Source: Kribbella jejuensis | GTDB lineage: Bacteria; Actinomycetota; Actinomycetes; Propionibacteriales; Kribbellaceae | NCBI RefSeq assembly: GCF_006715085.1 | Contig: NZ_VFMM01000004.1 | Span: 682,001-746,000 of the forward strand | Direction of reading: 5' to 3' | DNA: 64,000 bases | Shown: piece after piece, positions 8,316-16,482 of the stretch | Layout of the letters: each line of letters starts with the position of its first letter | How positions within the stretch are numbered: position 1 is the stretch's first letter | Notes under the pieces: generated by a model | What the model saw: the letters and a program-made list of their open reading frames with translations, nothing else | Told to the model about the DNA's origin: nothing | The model's database searches: none | Made by a program: the position numbers and the translations under genes

Positions 8316-8623
8316 GTCTCCTCCAAGGCTGCCTTCAACGCGCTGAGGGCGCGGAGTTTGTCGCGCTCGTAGTTGCTCAGCCACCGTTCGGCGATCTCGT
8401 TGATCGGCACCGGGTTCAGGTAGTGGAGCTTGTGCCGACCGCGCTTGACCGTGACGACGAGGTTCGCGTCTTCGAGGATCCGCAGGTGCTTGGTGACACC
8501 TTGCCGGGTCAGGTCGGGCAACAGCTCGCACAACTCCAGCAGGCTCTGCCCGTTCCGCTCCCGCAACGCATCCAGCAACCGCCGCCGCCCCTCGTCGGCC
8601 AGCGCCTTGAACACCAACTCCAC
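8312..8623 (-). CDS. ArsR-family winged-helix repressor
   Basis: A 103-residue DNA-binding protein. ELVFKALADEGRRRLLDALRE at the N-terminus, the recognition helix region LTRQGVTKHLRILEDANLV, and the wing VVTVKRGRHKLHYLN match ArsR/HTH_20 regulators paired with SRPBCC genes. I prefer the GTG at 8623 because relatives begin at this point and because a promoter (TTGACA at 8660-8655, TATGGT at 8636-8631, 18-bp gap) would start transcription at about this base, giving a leaderless mRNA. ATG at 8635 or TTG at 8641 would add 4 to 6 residues. No thiol metal site is visible, so it is probably not an arsenic sensor. Confidence 0.88.
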   Translation of the reverse strand: MELVFKALADEGRRRLLDALRERNGQSLLELCELLPDLTRQGVTKHLRILEDANLVVTVKRGRHKLHYLNPVPINEIAERWLSNYERDKLRALSALKAALEET

Positions 8624-8630
8624 GCCTCCG

Positions 8631-8660
8631 ACCATAGGCAACCAAAAGGTTGCCTGTCAA
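8631..8660 (-). promoter_or_regulatory. Promoter with embedded palindromic operator for the ArsR/SRPBCC operon
   Basis: On the minus strand TTGACA (8660-8655) and TATGGT (8636-8631) form a -35/-10 pair. The 18-bp spacer plus edges is a perfect palindrome at 8636-8655 with arms AGGCAACC and GGTTGCCT around AAAA. A repressor bound here would block RNA polymerase directly, so autoregulation by the downstream ArsR protein is likely. Confidence 0.7.
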
Positions 8661-8768
8661 TGCTGCGTACCGAAGAACGGGTAGTCATCGGCTCCGGTGG
8701 GCAGGTGTGAGCGGGTAGGGGCTCGGCCCGGCGGTGGGGCGGGAGGACCACCCGTTCGTCGGTACGGG

Positions 8769-11753
8769 TCAGTCGTCCCAGAAGAGGTGGGCGACGGTGT
8801 TGTGAGCCCGGCGGGTCGTTCGGAGGTAGTCGTCGGCGAAGCGGCCGGACTCGCCGGGCGGGTAGCCGCAGATGTGGGCGACGGCCGCCAGGTCGCGGGG
8901 ATCCTGCGGGAGCGAGTCGCCAGGGCGGCCGCGGACGAGCATGATCGCATTGCGGATCCGGCTGGCCAGCTTCCACGCCGCGCTGAGCGTGTCCGCCTGG
9001 GACGGGTCGACGAGGTTCGCCTCGACGCCGGCCCGGAGCGCGGCGAGCGTCCGCGTCGTCCGCAGACTCCGAACGCGGTGCGCCTCGCGCAACTGCAGCA
9101 GTTGCACGGTCCACTCGATATCGGCCAGTCCGCCGCGGCCGAGCTTGGTGTGCGTCGCCGGGTCGGCGCCGCGCGGCAGGCGTTCGGCGTCGACGCGCGC
9201 CTTGATCCGGCGGATCTCCATCACGTCGCGCTCGCTGATGCCACCCTCCGGATAGCGGAGTGGGTCGATCAGCTCGCGGAACGACTGACACAGCTTGCCG
9301 TCGCCGCAGAGCGGGTCGGCCCGGAGCAGGGCCTGCGCCTCCCAGACGGCCGACCAGCGGGCGTAGTACGACGCGTACGACGCGAGCGAACGGACGAGCG
9401 GTCCTTGCCGGCCTTCCGGGCGGAGGTCGGCGTCGATGGCGACCGCGGGATCGGCGCCGGGCAGCGCGAGCAGCCGGCGGAGCTCTGTCGCCGCCTGGGT
9501 CGCGAAGTCGGTCGCCAGCTTCTCGTCCGCGCCCGGGAACGGGTCGTGCACGAACATCACGTCGGCGTCGCTGCCGTACCCGAGCTCGTGCCCGCCGAAC
9601 CGGCCCATTGCGACGATCGACATCCGCGTCGGCTCCGGTTCGCCCTTCGCGACAGCCTTGCGGGCGACCTCGAGCGAGGTCGTCAGGGTGCCGATCGAGA
9701 CCACGGTCAACGCTTCGCCGACCTCCTCGACGTCGAGGAGCCCGGACAGGTCTGCCGCGGCGATCCGGAACAACTCGCGGCGCCGTACCGCCCGGATCGC
9801 CGCGACCGCGGCCTCCGGAGCGTCCTGTCTGCGCGCGGCCGCGGACATCTCGGTGAGCAGCGCGTCGTGGGTGCGCGGCGTCAGCTCGCGTTCGTCGGCG
9901 AGCATCGCGGTCGCTTCGGGGGCGCGCTGCAGGAGGTCGACGGCGTACCGGCCGCTGGCGAGCAGGTGTGCGAGGCGTTCGGCGGACGCGCCCTCGTCGC
10001 GGAGCTGGCGCAGGTACCAGGGCGTGGAGCCGAGCGCATCGGAGATCGTCCGGAACGCGAGCAGGCCGGCGTCCGGGGCGGGCGATTCCGCGAACCAGCC
10101 GAGCATCGCGGGCAGCAGCGCCCGCTGGATCGACGAACGCCGCGAGACACCCTCGGACAGCGCCTCGATGTGCCGCAGTGCCGACGCGGGATCGGCGTAC
10201 CCGAGGGCGGTCAGGCGTTGCTTCGCGGCCTCGGGCGTCAGGCGCACCTCGTCGCCCGGGATCCGCGCGACCGCGGCGAGCAGCGGGCGGTAGAACAGCT
10301 TCTCGTGCAGCCGCCGTACCTCGAGGGCGTGCTTCTTCCACGCCGCGGTGAGATCGGCGACCGGGTTCTTGGTGAAGCCGAGCGAGCGACCGAGGCGGCG
10401 CAGGTCGGCCTCGTCCTCCGGGACCTGATGGGTGCGGCGCAGGCGGTACAGCTGGATGCGGTGCTCCATCGACCGCAGGAAGCGGTACGCATCGGCGAGT
10501 ACGGCGCCGTCGGTGCGGCCGACGTACCCGCCGGTGGTGAGGGCCTCGAGTGCGACGAGCGTCGTACCGCTGCGGACCGACTCGTCGCTGCGGCCGTGGA
10601 CGAGTTGCAGGAGTTGTACGGCGAACTCGACGTCGCGCAGTCCGCCGGGGCCGAGCTTCAACTGCCGGTCGACGTCGGCGGCCGGGATGTGGTCGATGAC
10701 GCGCCGGCGCATCGCCTGGACGTCGTCGACGAAACCCTCGCGGTCGGCGGCGGACCAGGTGAGTTGGCCGATCCGCTCGGCGTACTGGCGGCCGAGTTCG
10801 GCGTCGCCGGCGACCGGGCGGGCCTTGAGCAGCGCCTGGAACTCCCAGGTCTTCGCCCAGCGCTGGTAGTACGCGAAGTGACTGTCGAGCGTGCGGACCA
10901 GCGGACCGGACTTGCCCTCGGGGCGGAGGGCGGCGTCGACGGGCCAGAGCGTGCCCTCGCCGGTGTGCGCGGAGCAGATCCGCATCGTCGCGGCGGCGAG
11001 CTGGGTCGCGGTCTTCAGCGCTGGTGCCTCGGCCTCGCCGTCCAGTGGTTCGGCGACGAAGAGGACGTCGACATCGCTGACGTAGTTGAGTTCGCGGCCG
11101 CCACACTTGCCCATGGCAATGATCGCGAGACGGCAGTCGGCGGCGTCGGGGTGGGCGGCGAAGTATTGGTTCCGGGCGATCTGCAGGGCGGTTTCCAGCG
11201 CGCCGGCGGCGAGATCCGCGAGTACGGCGGCCACCTCGTCGACCAGCAGGCCCTCGGCCAGGTCGCGGGCGGCGAGGCGGAGCAGCAGGCGGCGGTATTC
11301 GATGCGCAGGGCATCGATCGGGCTCGGCGCGCCGATCGCGGTGGCGAGCTTGGCGGCGACGTCCTCGACGGACGGGCGGGAACCGGTGAGGGACGGGTCG
11401 GCGAGGTCGTACCAGTGCCGCGGGTGGACGCCGAGATGTCTGCCGAGCGCCTCGCTGGCGCCGAGGACGTAGACGAGCCGGCGGCGGAAGTCGGCGTCCA
11501 TGCCGAGCGTGCGGGCGAACGCGGCGACGTCGTGCCCGTGCCGGTGCAGCGACTCGGCCATCACGCACAAGCCGTGCAGGGCGAGGTCGGGATCGGCGCA
11601 TTCCGACAGCGTGGTGATCAGTTCCTCGGTCGCCATCGGGGTGTGCGAGTCGAGCGCGTCCAACTCCTCGAGCATGCCGGCGGCCCGCTGCGGGTCCTCG
11701 AACCCGAGCCGGACCAGCCGCCCCTCCCACGACGCTCTCCGACCCTCAGCCAC
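8769..11753 (-). CDS. glnE: Bifunctional glutamine synthetase adenylyltransferase/adenylyl-removing enzyme
   Basis: A 994-residue enzyme that attaches or removes AMP on glutamine synthetase. It has two tandem nucleotidyltransferase domains: an N-terminal one with GGRELNYVSDVDVLFV near residue 218, and a C-terminal one with GGHELGYGSDADVMFV near 720. Both keep the GGxEL-x3-SDxD metal site, and each is followed by a GlnD-PII uridylyltransferase-type helical domain. Length is normal for actinobacteria. A TAGCCT -10 box 6 bases before the GTG start suggests a leaderless message. Synteny with a glnA-type gene downstream matches other actinobacteria. Confidence 0.95.
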   Translation of the reverse strand: MAEGRRASWEGRLVRLGFEDPQRAAGMLEELDALDSHTPMATEELITTLSECADPDLALHGLCVMAESLHRHGHDVAAFARTLGMDADFRRRLVYVLGASEALGRHLGVHPRHWYDLADPSLTGSRPSVEDVAAKLATAIGAPSPIDALRIEYRRLLLRLAARDLAEGLLVDEVAAVLADLAAGALETALQIARNQYFAAHPDAADCRLAIIAMGKCGGRELNYVSDVDVLFVAEPLDGEAEAPALKTATQLAAATMRICSAHTGEGTLWPVDAALRPEGKSGPLVRTLDSHFAYYQRWAKTWEFQALLKARPVAGDAELGRQYAERIGQLTWSAADREGFVDDVQAMRRRVIDHIPAADVDRQLKLGPGGLRDVEFAVQLLQLVHGRSDESVRSGTTLVALEALTTGGYVGRTDGAVLADAYRFLRSMEHRIQLYRLRRTHQVPEDEADLRRLGRSLGFTKNPVADLTAAWKKHALEVRRLHEKLFYRPLLAAVARIPGDEVRLTPEAAKQRLTALGYADPASALRHIEALSEGVSRRSSIQRALLPAMLGWFAESPAPDAGLLAFRTISDALGSTPWYLRQLRDEGASAERLAHLLASGRYAVDLLQRAPEATAMLADERELTPRTHDALLTEMSAAARRQDAPEAAVAAIRAVRRRELFRIAAADLSGLLDVEEVGEALTVVSIGTLTTSLEVARKAVAKGEPEPTRMSIVAMGRFGGHELGYGSDADVMFVHDPFPGADEKLATDFATQAATELRRLLALPGADPAVAIDADLRPEGRQGPLVRSLASYASYYARWSAVWEAQALLRADPLCGDGKLCQSFRELIDPLRYPEGGISERDVMEIRRIKARVDAERLPRGADPATHTKLGRGGLADIEWTVQLLQLREAHRVRSLRTTRTLAALRAGVEANLVDPSQADTLSAAWKLASRIRNAIMLVRGRPGDSLPQDPRDLAAVAHICGYPPGESGRFADDYLRTTRRAHNTVAHLFWDD

Positions 11754-11825
11754 CCCCGCAGGCTACCCAACCGCGCCAGATTCGGAACGGGCGGTGGGTG
11801 AAAGTCTCAACTGGATTGCGGTGAA

Positions 11826-11841
11826 TACACGGTGTCGTGTA
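11826..11841. promoter_or_regulatory. Palindrome upstream of hypothetical gene 11878
   Basis: Inverted repeat with arms TACACG and CGTGTA around GTGT, about 40 bases before the plus-strand hypothetical gene and 70 before glnE on the other strand. It could be an operator; nothing else supports it. Confidence 0.3.
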
Positions 11842-11877
11842 GCGGATCCGCTGAGTAGTCGGGCATGATGACTCTTC

Positions 11878-12381
11878 ATGGTCATGATGACGGGGTCGCT
11901 CGCGGTGAGCGGCATGATGGTCTGGTTGACGCCACAGCAAGGCGGACGGGTGTCCGGGCCGCCCGAACCTGACTACGACTACGACTACACCGCGACTGCG
12001 TATCTGCCGCCGCGGACGGCTGAGGACGGTCAGGTGGGGGTAGCGCTGCGCCGGTTCGCACCGGGTGCGTGGCGGACGCCGGCCGAGGGGATTCTCGTTC
12101 CCGCCAAGGGGAATCGCGCCCAGCAGGTCATCCCCGGCTGCATCGTCGTCGTCACCGAAGGCGTCCGCCCGGTCGGCCTCCTGACCGTCGAAGAGGTGCA
12201 CGTTCTCGCGCCCGACGGTACGCCGGTCGTACCAGCTGCCGCCGCACCAGTCGATACGCCGCCCGTCGCCGCGGACACGCCGACGCCAACCGATCCGCCG
12301 TACCGCCACTCGACCGCGGCCTCACGCTGGACGTCCCGCCACGCCTCGGACGACGTACCGTCCGAACCCGCCGGAGTCTGA
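11878..12381 (+). CDS. Hypothetical protein with acidic-Tyr N-terminus and Pro/Thr tail
   Basis: A 167-codon ORF that I do not recognise. It begins MVMMTGSLAVSGMMVWL, a weak hydrophobic stretch, followed by DYDYDYTATAYLPPRTAEDG. A central part (VGVALRRFAPGAWRTPAEGILVPAKGNRAQQVIPGCIVVV) looks folded, and the last 55 residues are a Pro/Thr/Ala/Asp-rich tail. Start could also be the ATG at 11884 or 11887; no good ribosome site is visible. It sits alone in the gap between glnE and glnA2, on the opposite strand from both. Third-position GC is high, consistent with coding, but confidence is only moderate. Confidence 0.5.
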   Translation: MVMMTGSLAVSGMMVWLTPQQGGRVSGPPEPDYDYDYTATAYLPPRTAEDGQVGVALRRFAPGAWRTPAEGILVPAKGNRAQQVIPGCIVVVTEGVRPVGLLTVEEVHVLAPDGTPVVPAAAAPVDTPPVAADTPTPTDPPYRHSTAASRWTSRHASDDVPSEPAGV

Positions 12382-12433
12382 ACAAGTAGTTCTGCTCATG
12401 CGGGACCGGCGTCTCGGCGTGGACGATCTCCGC

Positions 12434-12553
12434 ATGAGCCAACGAGTCCAGCCCCAGCAAACCGCAGCCTTCTGCGCCCAGGCCATCGCATCCTTCGGCA
12501 TCTCCCTCACCGCGATGACCCTGGCCCTCATCTACCTACCGGCCTCCCCCTGA
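12434..12553 (+). CDS. Truncated YiaA/YiaB-like small membrane protein
   Basis: A 39-residue ORF (ATG 12434; an in-frame ATG at 12398 would give 51). The core TAAFCAQAIASFGISLTAMTLALIYLP resembles the first helix of YiaAB two-helix membrane proteins, which in actinomycetes usually continue after the YLP with a loop and a second helix. Here a TGA follows three residues later and the convergent glnA2 gene ends 2 bases downstream, so the second helix is missing. It is either a decayed remnant or a single-helix derivative. Confidence 0.5.
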   Translation: MSQRVQPQQTAAFCAQAIASFGISLTAMTLALIYLPASP

Positions 12554-12554
12554 G

Positions 12555-13895
12555 CTACAGGACGGGAAGGAGTTTGTTGAGTTCGAAGGGGGTTACCTGG
12601 CGGCGGTAGTCCTGCCATTCGGCGCGTTTGTTGCGGAGGAAGAAGTCGAAGACGTGTTCGCCGAGGGTTTCGGCGACGAGTTCGCTGTCTTCCATCGCGC
12701 TGATGGCTTCGGCGAGGCTGCCGGGAAGGGGTTTGATGCCCAGCGCCTTGCGCTCGCGGGGGGTGAGGGACCAGATGTCCTCCTCCACCTCCGCGGGGAG
12801 TTCGTAGCCTTCCTCGATGCCCTTCAGACCGGCTGCCAGCATGAGGGCGAAGGCCAGGTACGGGTTGGCGGCCGAGTCGAGTGAGCGGAACTCGACGCGG
12901 GACGACTGCCCCTTGTGCGGCTTGTACATCGGCACCCGCACCAGAGCGGACCGGTTGTTGTGACCCCACGAGATGAACGACGGCGCCTCGTCGCCGACGG
13001 CGAGGCGCTTGTACGAGTTCACCCACTGGTTCGTCACCGCGGTGATCTCCGGCGCGTGCCGCAGCAGGCCGGCTATGAACGCGCGGCCGGTCTTGGACAG
13101 CCCGTACTGCGCTCCGCCCTCGAAGAACGCGTTCCGGTCACCCTCGAACAGCGACATGTGCGTGTGCATCCCGGACCCCGGCTGATCCGAGAGCGGCTTC
13201 GGCATGAACGACGCATAGATGCCCTGCGAGAGCGCCACCTCCTTCACCACGACGCGGAACGTCATGATGTTGTCGGCGGTCGACAGCGCGTCGGCGTACC
13301 GCAGGTCGATCTCCTGCTGGCCCGGCCCGCCCTCGTGGTGGCTGAACTCGACCGAGATGCCCATCGACTCGAGCATCGTGATCGCCTCGCGGCGGAAGTC
13401 GTTGCCGATCCCCTGCGGCGTGTGGTCGAAGTACCCCGACGAGTCGACCGGCTCCGGCGTCGTACCGGGTGCGCCGACCAGCGACTTGAACAGGTAGAAC
13501 TCGATCTCCGGGTGCGTGTAGAACGTGAACCCGAGCTCGGCGGCCTTCGACAGCGTCCGCTTCAGCACGTGCCGCGGGTCCGCGAACGACGCCGAACCGT
13601 CCGGCATGTTGATGTCGCAGAACATCCGCGCGGTGCCCATCGTCTCGCCGCGCCACGGCAGGATCTGGAACGTCGACGGGTCCGGCTTGGCGAGCATGTC
13701 GGCCTCGGTCACCCGGGCGAACCCCTCGATCGCCGACCCGTCGAACCCGAGTCCCTCGGCGAACGCGCTCTCCAGCTCGGCCGGCGCCACCGCGACCGAC
13801 TTCAGGAACCCGAGTACATCGGTGAACCAGAGCCGCACGAAGCGTACGTCGCGCTCCTCCAGCGCGCGCAGCACGAATTCCTGCTGCTTGTCCAT
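12555..13895 (-). CDS. glnA2: Type I glutamine synthetase, GlnA2 class
   Basis: A 446-residue enzyme of the glutamine synthetase I family (ATP-dependent ligation of ammonia to glutamate; some GlnA2 proteins are reported to act on polyamines). The start MDKQQEFVLRALEERDVRFVRLWFTD with a GAGGTGG ribosome site is diagnostic of the GlnA2 group. The beta-grasp region FDGSAIEGF, the metal-site EIEFYL, EFSHHEGGPGQQEID, the GSGMHTHMSL ATP loop and the NRSALVRVP arginine motif are all present. The region where GlnA1 carries its adenylylated Tyr reads GYELPAEVEED, so whether neighbouring GlnE modifies it is uncertain. Confidence 0.95.
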   Translation of the reverse strand: MDKQQEFVLRALEERDVRFVRLWFTDVLGFLKSVAVAPAELESAFAEGLGFDGSAIEGFARVTEADMLAKPDPSTFQILPWRGETMGTARMFCDINMPDGSASFADPRHVLKRTLSKAAELGFTFYTHPEIEFYLFKSLVGAPGTTPEPVDSSGYFDHTPQGIGNDFRREAITMLESMGISVEFSHHEGGPGQQEIDLRYADALSTADNIMTFRVVVKEVALSQGIYASFMPKPLSDQPGSGMHTHMSLFEGDRNAFFEGGAQYGLSKTGRAFIAGLLRHAPEITAVTNQWVNSYKRLAVGDEAPSFISWGHNNRSALVRVPMYKPHKGQSSRVEFRSLDSAANPYLAFALMLAAGLKGIEEGYELPAEVEEDIWSLTPRERKALGIKPLPGSLAEAISAMEDSELVAETLGEHVFDFFLRNKRAEWQDYRRQVTPFELNKLLPVL

Positions 13896-13996
13896 CGGTC
13901 CACCTCTCACGAGCTCAACTCGGTCTCTCACAGTGTGCCCCGCCCTTGTTAAGCAGACGTTACGTGCCGCGGCGGACAACACCACGTCCAGGGGCC

Positions 13997-14002
13997 TAGC
14001 GT
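13997..14002 (+). promoter_or_regulatory. -10 box TAGCGT of a leaderless gene
   Basis: TAGCGT ends 8 bases before the GTG at 14011, placing the expected transcription start at or next to the start codon. Confidence 0.45.
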
Positions 14003-14010
14003 GTCCTGTT

Positions 14011-14418
14011 GTGCAGACGATCTTCCGGGCCGCGCTGATTGTCGCGGCGGTGCTCTGCCTGAGCGACCTGATCGTCAGTACGGCGCGCTTCGTCCAGTCG
14101 CTGCGCCGGAAACGACCGGCCGAGCGCGACGTCCTCGGCCGCCGCTGGCTGCCGGTCCCGGAGCTCGGGTTCGGCATGGTCGCGTTCTGCTGCCCGGGGT
14201 TGGTCACGCTCGGCCTCACCCATCACGACGCGACCAACCTGCCGACCCGGCAGATCCTGCTCGCCGCCCTGGTCTTCGGGTACGCCGGTGCCGTGCTGTC
14301 CCGGGTGGTCCGGACGCCCGGCCCCGGCGGGCGCCGGTTCAAGCTACGCGCCGGCCTGCTGCTCGGCCTGCCGGCCCTGTTCGGCCTGGTCTTCGGCCTG
14401 TCGGGCATCGCGGTCTGA
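14011..14418 (+). CDS. Small four-helix membrane protein of unknown function
   Basis: A 135-residue protein. Hydrophobic segments lie at about residues 5-22, 48-66, 75-95 and 112-132, and basic stretches (RRKRPAERD, PGPGGRRFKL) sit between them. I recognise no named family. The GTG start is chosen because a TAGCGT -10 box sits 8 bases upstream, which suggests a leaderless message. The last 75 bases overlap the end of the convergent HTTM gene, which is unusually long for a convergent overlap. Confidence 0.65.
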   Translation: MQTIFRAALIVAAVLCLSDLIVSTARFVQSLRRKRPAERDVLGRRWLPVPELGFGMVAFCCPGLVTLGLTHHDATNLPTRQILLAALVFGYAGAVLSRVVRTPGPGGRRFKLRAGLLLGLPALFGLVFGLSGIAV

Positions 14419-15228
14419 ACGGCGCTCGCGGTACCACGGCACGATCCGTTCCAGCGGTGCGAAGGCCAGCCAGCAGACGACCGTCGGCAGGAAGTGAATC
14501 AAGAGGATCGCGGTGTTCGCCGCATGGAACCCGAGGAAGAACAGCGCCCCGAAAAGCTGCCACCGGCCCTTCAGCCACAGGATCACCGGCGAGCAGAACT
14601 CCCCGATGATGCCGACCCACTGCATGACGTGCAGGATCCACGGGTAGTTCAGCAGCCACTCCCCGACCGGATGCGGCCGCCGCACGATCGCCCACGTGAG
14701 TACGGCGCTACCCGGCCAGGTCAGCGCCCATCCGGCACTGCGCAGTTTGGCGATCGCGGACAGGAAGTACGTCGCGATCACGCAGATCTGGACGCACCGG
14801 ATCACCCACCCGGCCGCCTCGGATTTCGTCTGGTCGCCGTACTTCGCCCGCCCGACCGTGGGCAGCGCCCACAACGCGATGACGAGCGCGAGGTGGTCGT
14901 GGTCGACCTTGCCGTCGCTCATCCCGATCAGCACCCACCACGTGAACGCGGGTGCGACGATCCAGCCGGCGATCCGCGGGAAGCGGTTCGTCGCGCCGAC
15001 AAGGCACGCGAGGATGAGTACGACGTACAACGTGGTCGTGTTCGCGACCGACGGCTTCGGGAGGTCGAGCAACCGGGCCAGCAGCAACGGTTGGTACAGC
15101 CCGGGGTGCTGACCCTTGTCGAGCGTGTCGCGGACGAACGCGTGCATGTCGAGGATGACGAACAGATACAGCACGGTCCGGAGCCAGGCGATCCTCCCCA
15201 TCGCGATGGGCGGGGTGAACCAGTTCAT
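14344..15228 (-). CDS. HTTM-domain (vitamin K-dependent carboxylase-like) membrane protein
   Basis: A 294-residue integral membrane protein with six or more hydrophobic helices and the HTTM pattern: an N-terminal RIAWLRTVLYLFVILDMHAF, the middle YFLSAIAKLRSAGWALTWPGSA, and GIIGEFCSPVILWLKGRW further on. The HTTM fold is shared with vitamin K-dependent gamma-carboxylases and simple bacterial relatives of unknown reaction. The final 25 residues (Glu/Gln/Ala-rich) are encoded antisense to the end of the gene at 14011. Its ATG overlaps the stop of the upstream gene by 4 bases, so the two are coupled and their products probably act together at the membrane. Confidence 0.8.
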   Translation of the reverse strand: MNWFTPPIAMGRIAWLRTVLYLFVILDMHAFVRDTLDKGQHPGLYQPLLLARLLDLPKPSVANTTTLYVVLILACLVGATNRFPRIAGWIVAPAFTWWVLIGMSDGKVDHDHLALVIALWALPTVGRAKYGDQTKSEAAGWVIRCVQICVIATYFLSAIAKLRSAGWALTWPGSAVLTWAIVRRPHPVGEWLLNYPWILHVMQWVGIIGEFCSPVILWLKGRWQLFGALFFLGFHAANTAILLIHFLPTVVCWLAFAPLERIVPWYRERRSDRDARQAEDQAEQGRQAEQQAGA

Positions 15229-15689
15229 CGCCGTACCTCCCAGGTCGCCAGCACCTGCGACGTCGGCGGTCCCTCGACCCGGCCCTTCACCAGTTGGGTG
15301 GTGTCGCGGATCAGTTCGAGCTTCACGTACTTCGGCTTGTCCGGATGCTTGCGCGCCCACCCGTCCGCGACCTGCTGCAGCAGCGACGGGTCTTTCTCGA
15401 TCTCCCCGGCGCGCGCCTCGATCTCGGCCCGCGCGACGCCGGCACCTTCGATGTTCAGCGGTACGTCGACCGTGGTACCCGCGTCCGTGACCGCGCTGAT
15501 CCGGGTGTAGTCGATCTTCGCGTCGTCCGGTACCGACATCGCGTACTGCGACATCGGACCGAAGGGCCAGGCGTCGTCGCTGGCCCGCACCGATCCGTTG
15601 ATCAGCAGACCGATCCCCGCGACCGCGACGAGCACCCGCACCCCCTTGCCGACCCGGCCCAACCGCTCACCATCTGTCACGCCCGCCAT
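15225..15689 (-). CDS. Membrane-anchored hypothetical protein paired with HTTM gene
   Basis: A 154-residue protein with one N-terminal hydrophobic helix (VLVAVAGIGLLINGSV, about residues 19-34) and an extracytoplasmic domain starting DDAWPFGPMSQYAMSVPDD. This WPFxPMSQY opening is often seen in small proteins encoded beside HTTM genes. The rest is a mixed alpha/beta domain with no catalytic motif that I can name. A 4-base overlap (ATGA type) with the HTTM gene shows translational coupling, so it is probably an accessory subunit. Confidence 0.75.
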   Translation of the reverse strand: MAGVTDGERLGRVGKGVRVLVAVAGIGLLINGSVRASDDAWPFGPMSQYAMSVPDDAKIDYTRISAVTDAGTTVDVPLNIEGAGVARAEIEARAGEIEKDPSLLQQVADGWARKHPDKPKYVKLELIRDTTQLVKGRVEGPPTSQVLATWEVRR

Positions 15690-15737
15690 TACATCATTCC
15701 GGTTTGGAGCGCCCGTTTGTAGGGAATTTTCTAGAAC

Positions 15738-16415
15738 ATGACCGCCCCAGAAAATATCCAACGCGCCCAGAGGTATCCACAGCTGTCCCGGCGTACGCTG
15801 CTCGGCGCGACCGCCGGCGGCATACTGCTCGGCGGCATCACGCTGCCGACAGCAGCCCACGCGGCCCCCGCTCCGCGCTGTTACACGCGCACCGAGTGGT
15901 CGGCGCGTCCGCCCAAGTCCCCCACCCAGGTGATCGGCAAGCCCGACCACATCGTCATCCACCACACCGCGAGCGCGAACGTCACCGACTACTCGCTGGC
16001 CGCGGCCTACAAGGTCCAGCACTGGATCCAGGACCTGCACATGGACACCAACGGCTGGATCGACATCGGCAACCAGCTGACGATCAGCCGCGGCGGGTAC
16101 CTCATGGAGGGCCGCAGCAAGTCGCTGTCCTCGATCAACAACGGCCAGAACGTGCTCGGTGCGCAGACCGCGAACAACAACAGCCATACGATCGGGATCG
16201 AGCACGAGGGCATCTACGTCAGCGAGGACGTACCGGTCGCGCTGTTCGACATGTCGGTCCTGACGTGCGCCTGGCTGTGCACGAAGTACGGGCTCGATCC
16301 GCACGTCGCGATCGTCGGGCACCGCGACTACAACACGACGCAGTGCCCGGGTGACGTGTTCTACGCGCGGCTGCCGGAGTTGCGGGACCGGGTCGCCGCG
16401 GTTCTGCTCGGTTGA
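15738..16415 (+). CDS. Tat-exported N-acetylmuramoyl-L-alanine amidase (PGRP type)
   Basis: A 225-residue secreted cell-wall hydrolase. The signal peptide has a twin-arginine motif (SRRTLLG) and a cleavage site near AAHAAP (residue 43). The amidase_2/PGRP domain has zinc ligands in IVIHHTASAN (about residue 74) and in GHRDYNTTQCPGD (about residue 193), with EHEGIY between. It would cleave the lactyl-peptide bond of peptidoglycan. Because export is by Tat, it probably folds and takes up zinc before export. No partner gene is apparent. Confidence 0.93.
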   Translation: MTAPENIQRAQRYPQLSRRTLLGATAGGILLGGITLPTAAHAAPAPRCYTRTEWSARPPKSPTQVIGKPDHIVIHHTASANVTDYSLAAAYKVQHWIQDLHMDTNGWIDIGNQLTISRGGYLMEGRSKSLSSINNGQNVLGAQTANNNSHTIGIEHEGIYVSEDVPVALFDMSVLTCAWLCTKYGLDPHVAIVGHRDYNTTQCPGDVFYARLPELRDRVAAVLLG

Positions 16416-16482
16416 TGTCAAGGTGACGGTGGCCGCTCCGACCGATGGGTGGCAGCATCCATCCATCACGAGGAGCGTTCAG

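Noticed and set aside
8697..11801. 1,034-codon plus-strand open frame opposite glnE, and a similar minus-strand frame in another phase
   Set aside because: glnE motifs lie in the annotated frame; these are high-GC shadows with Arg/Gly-rich composition.
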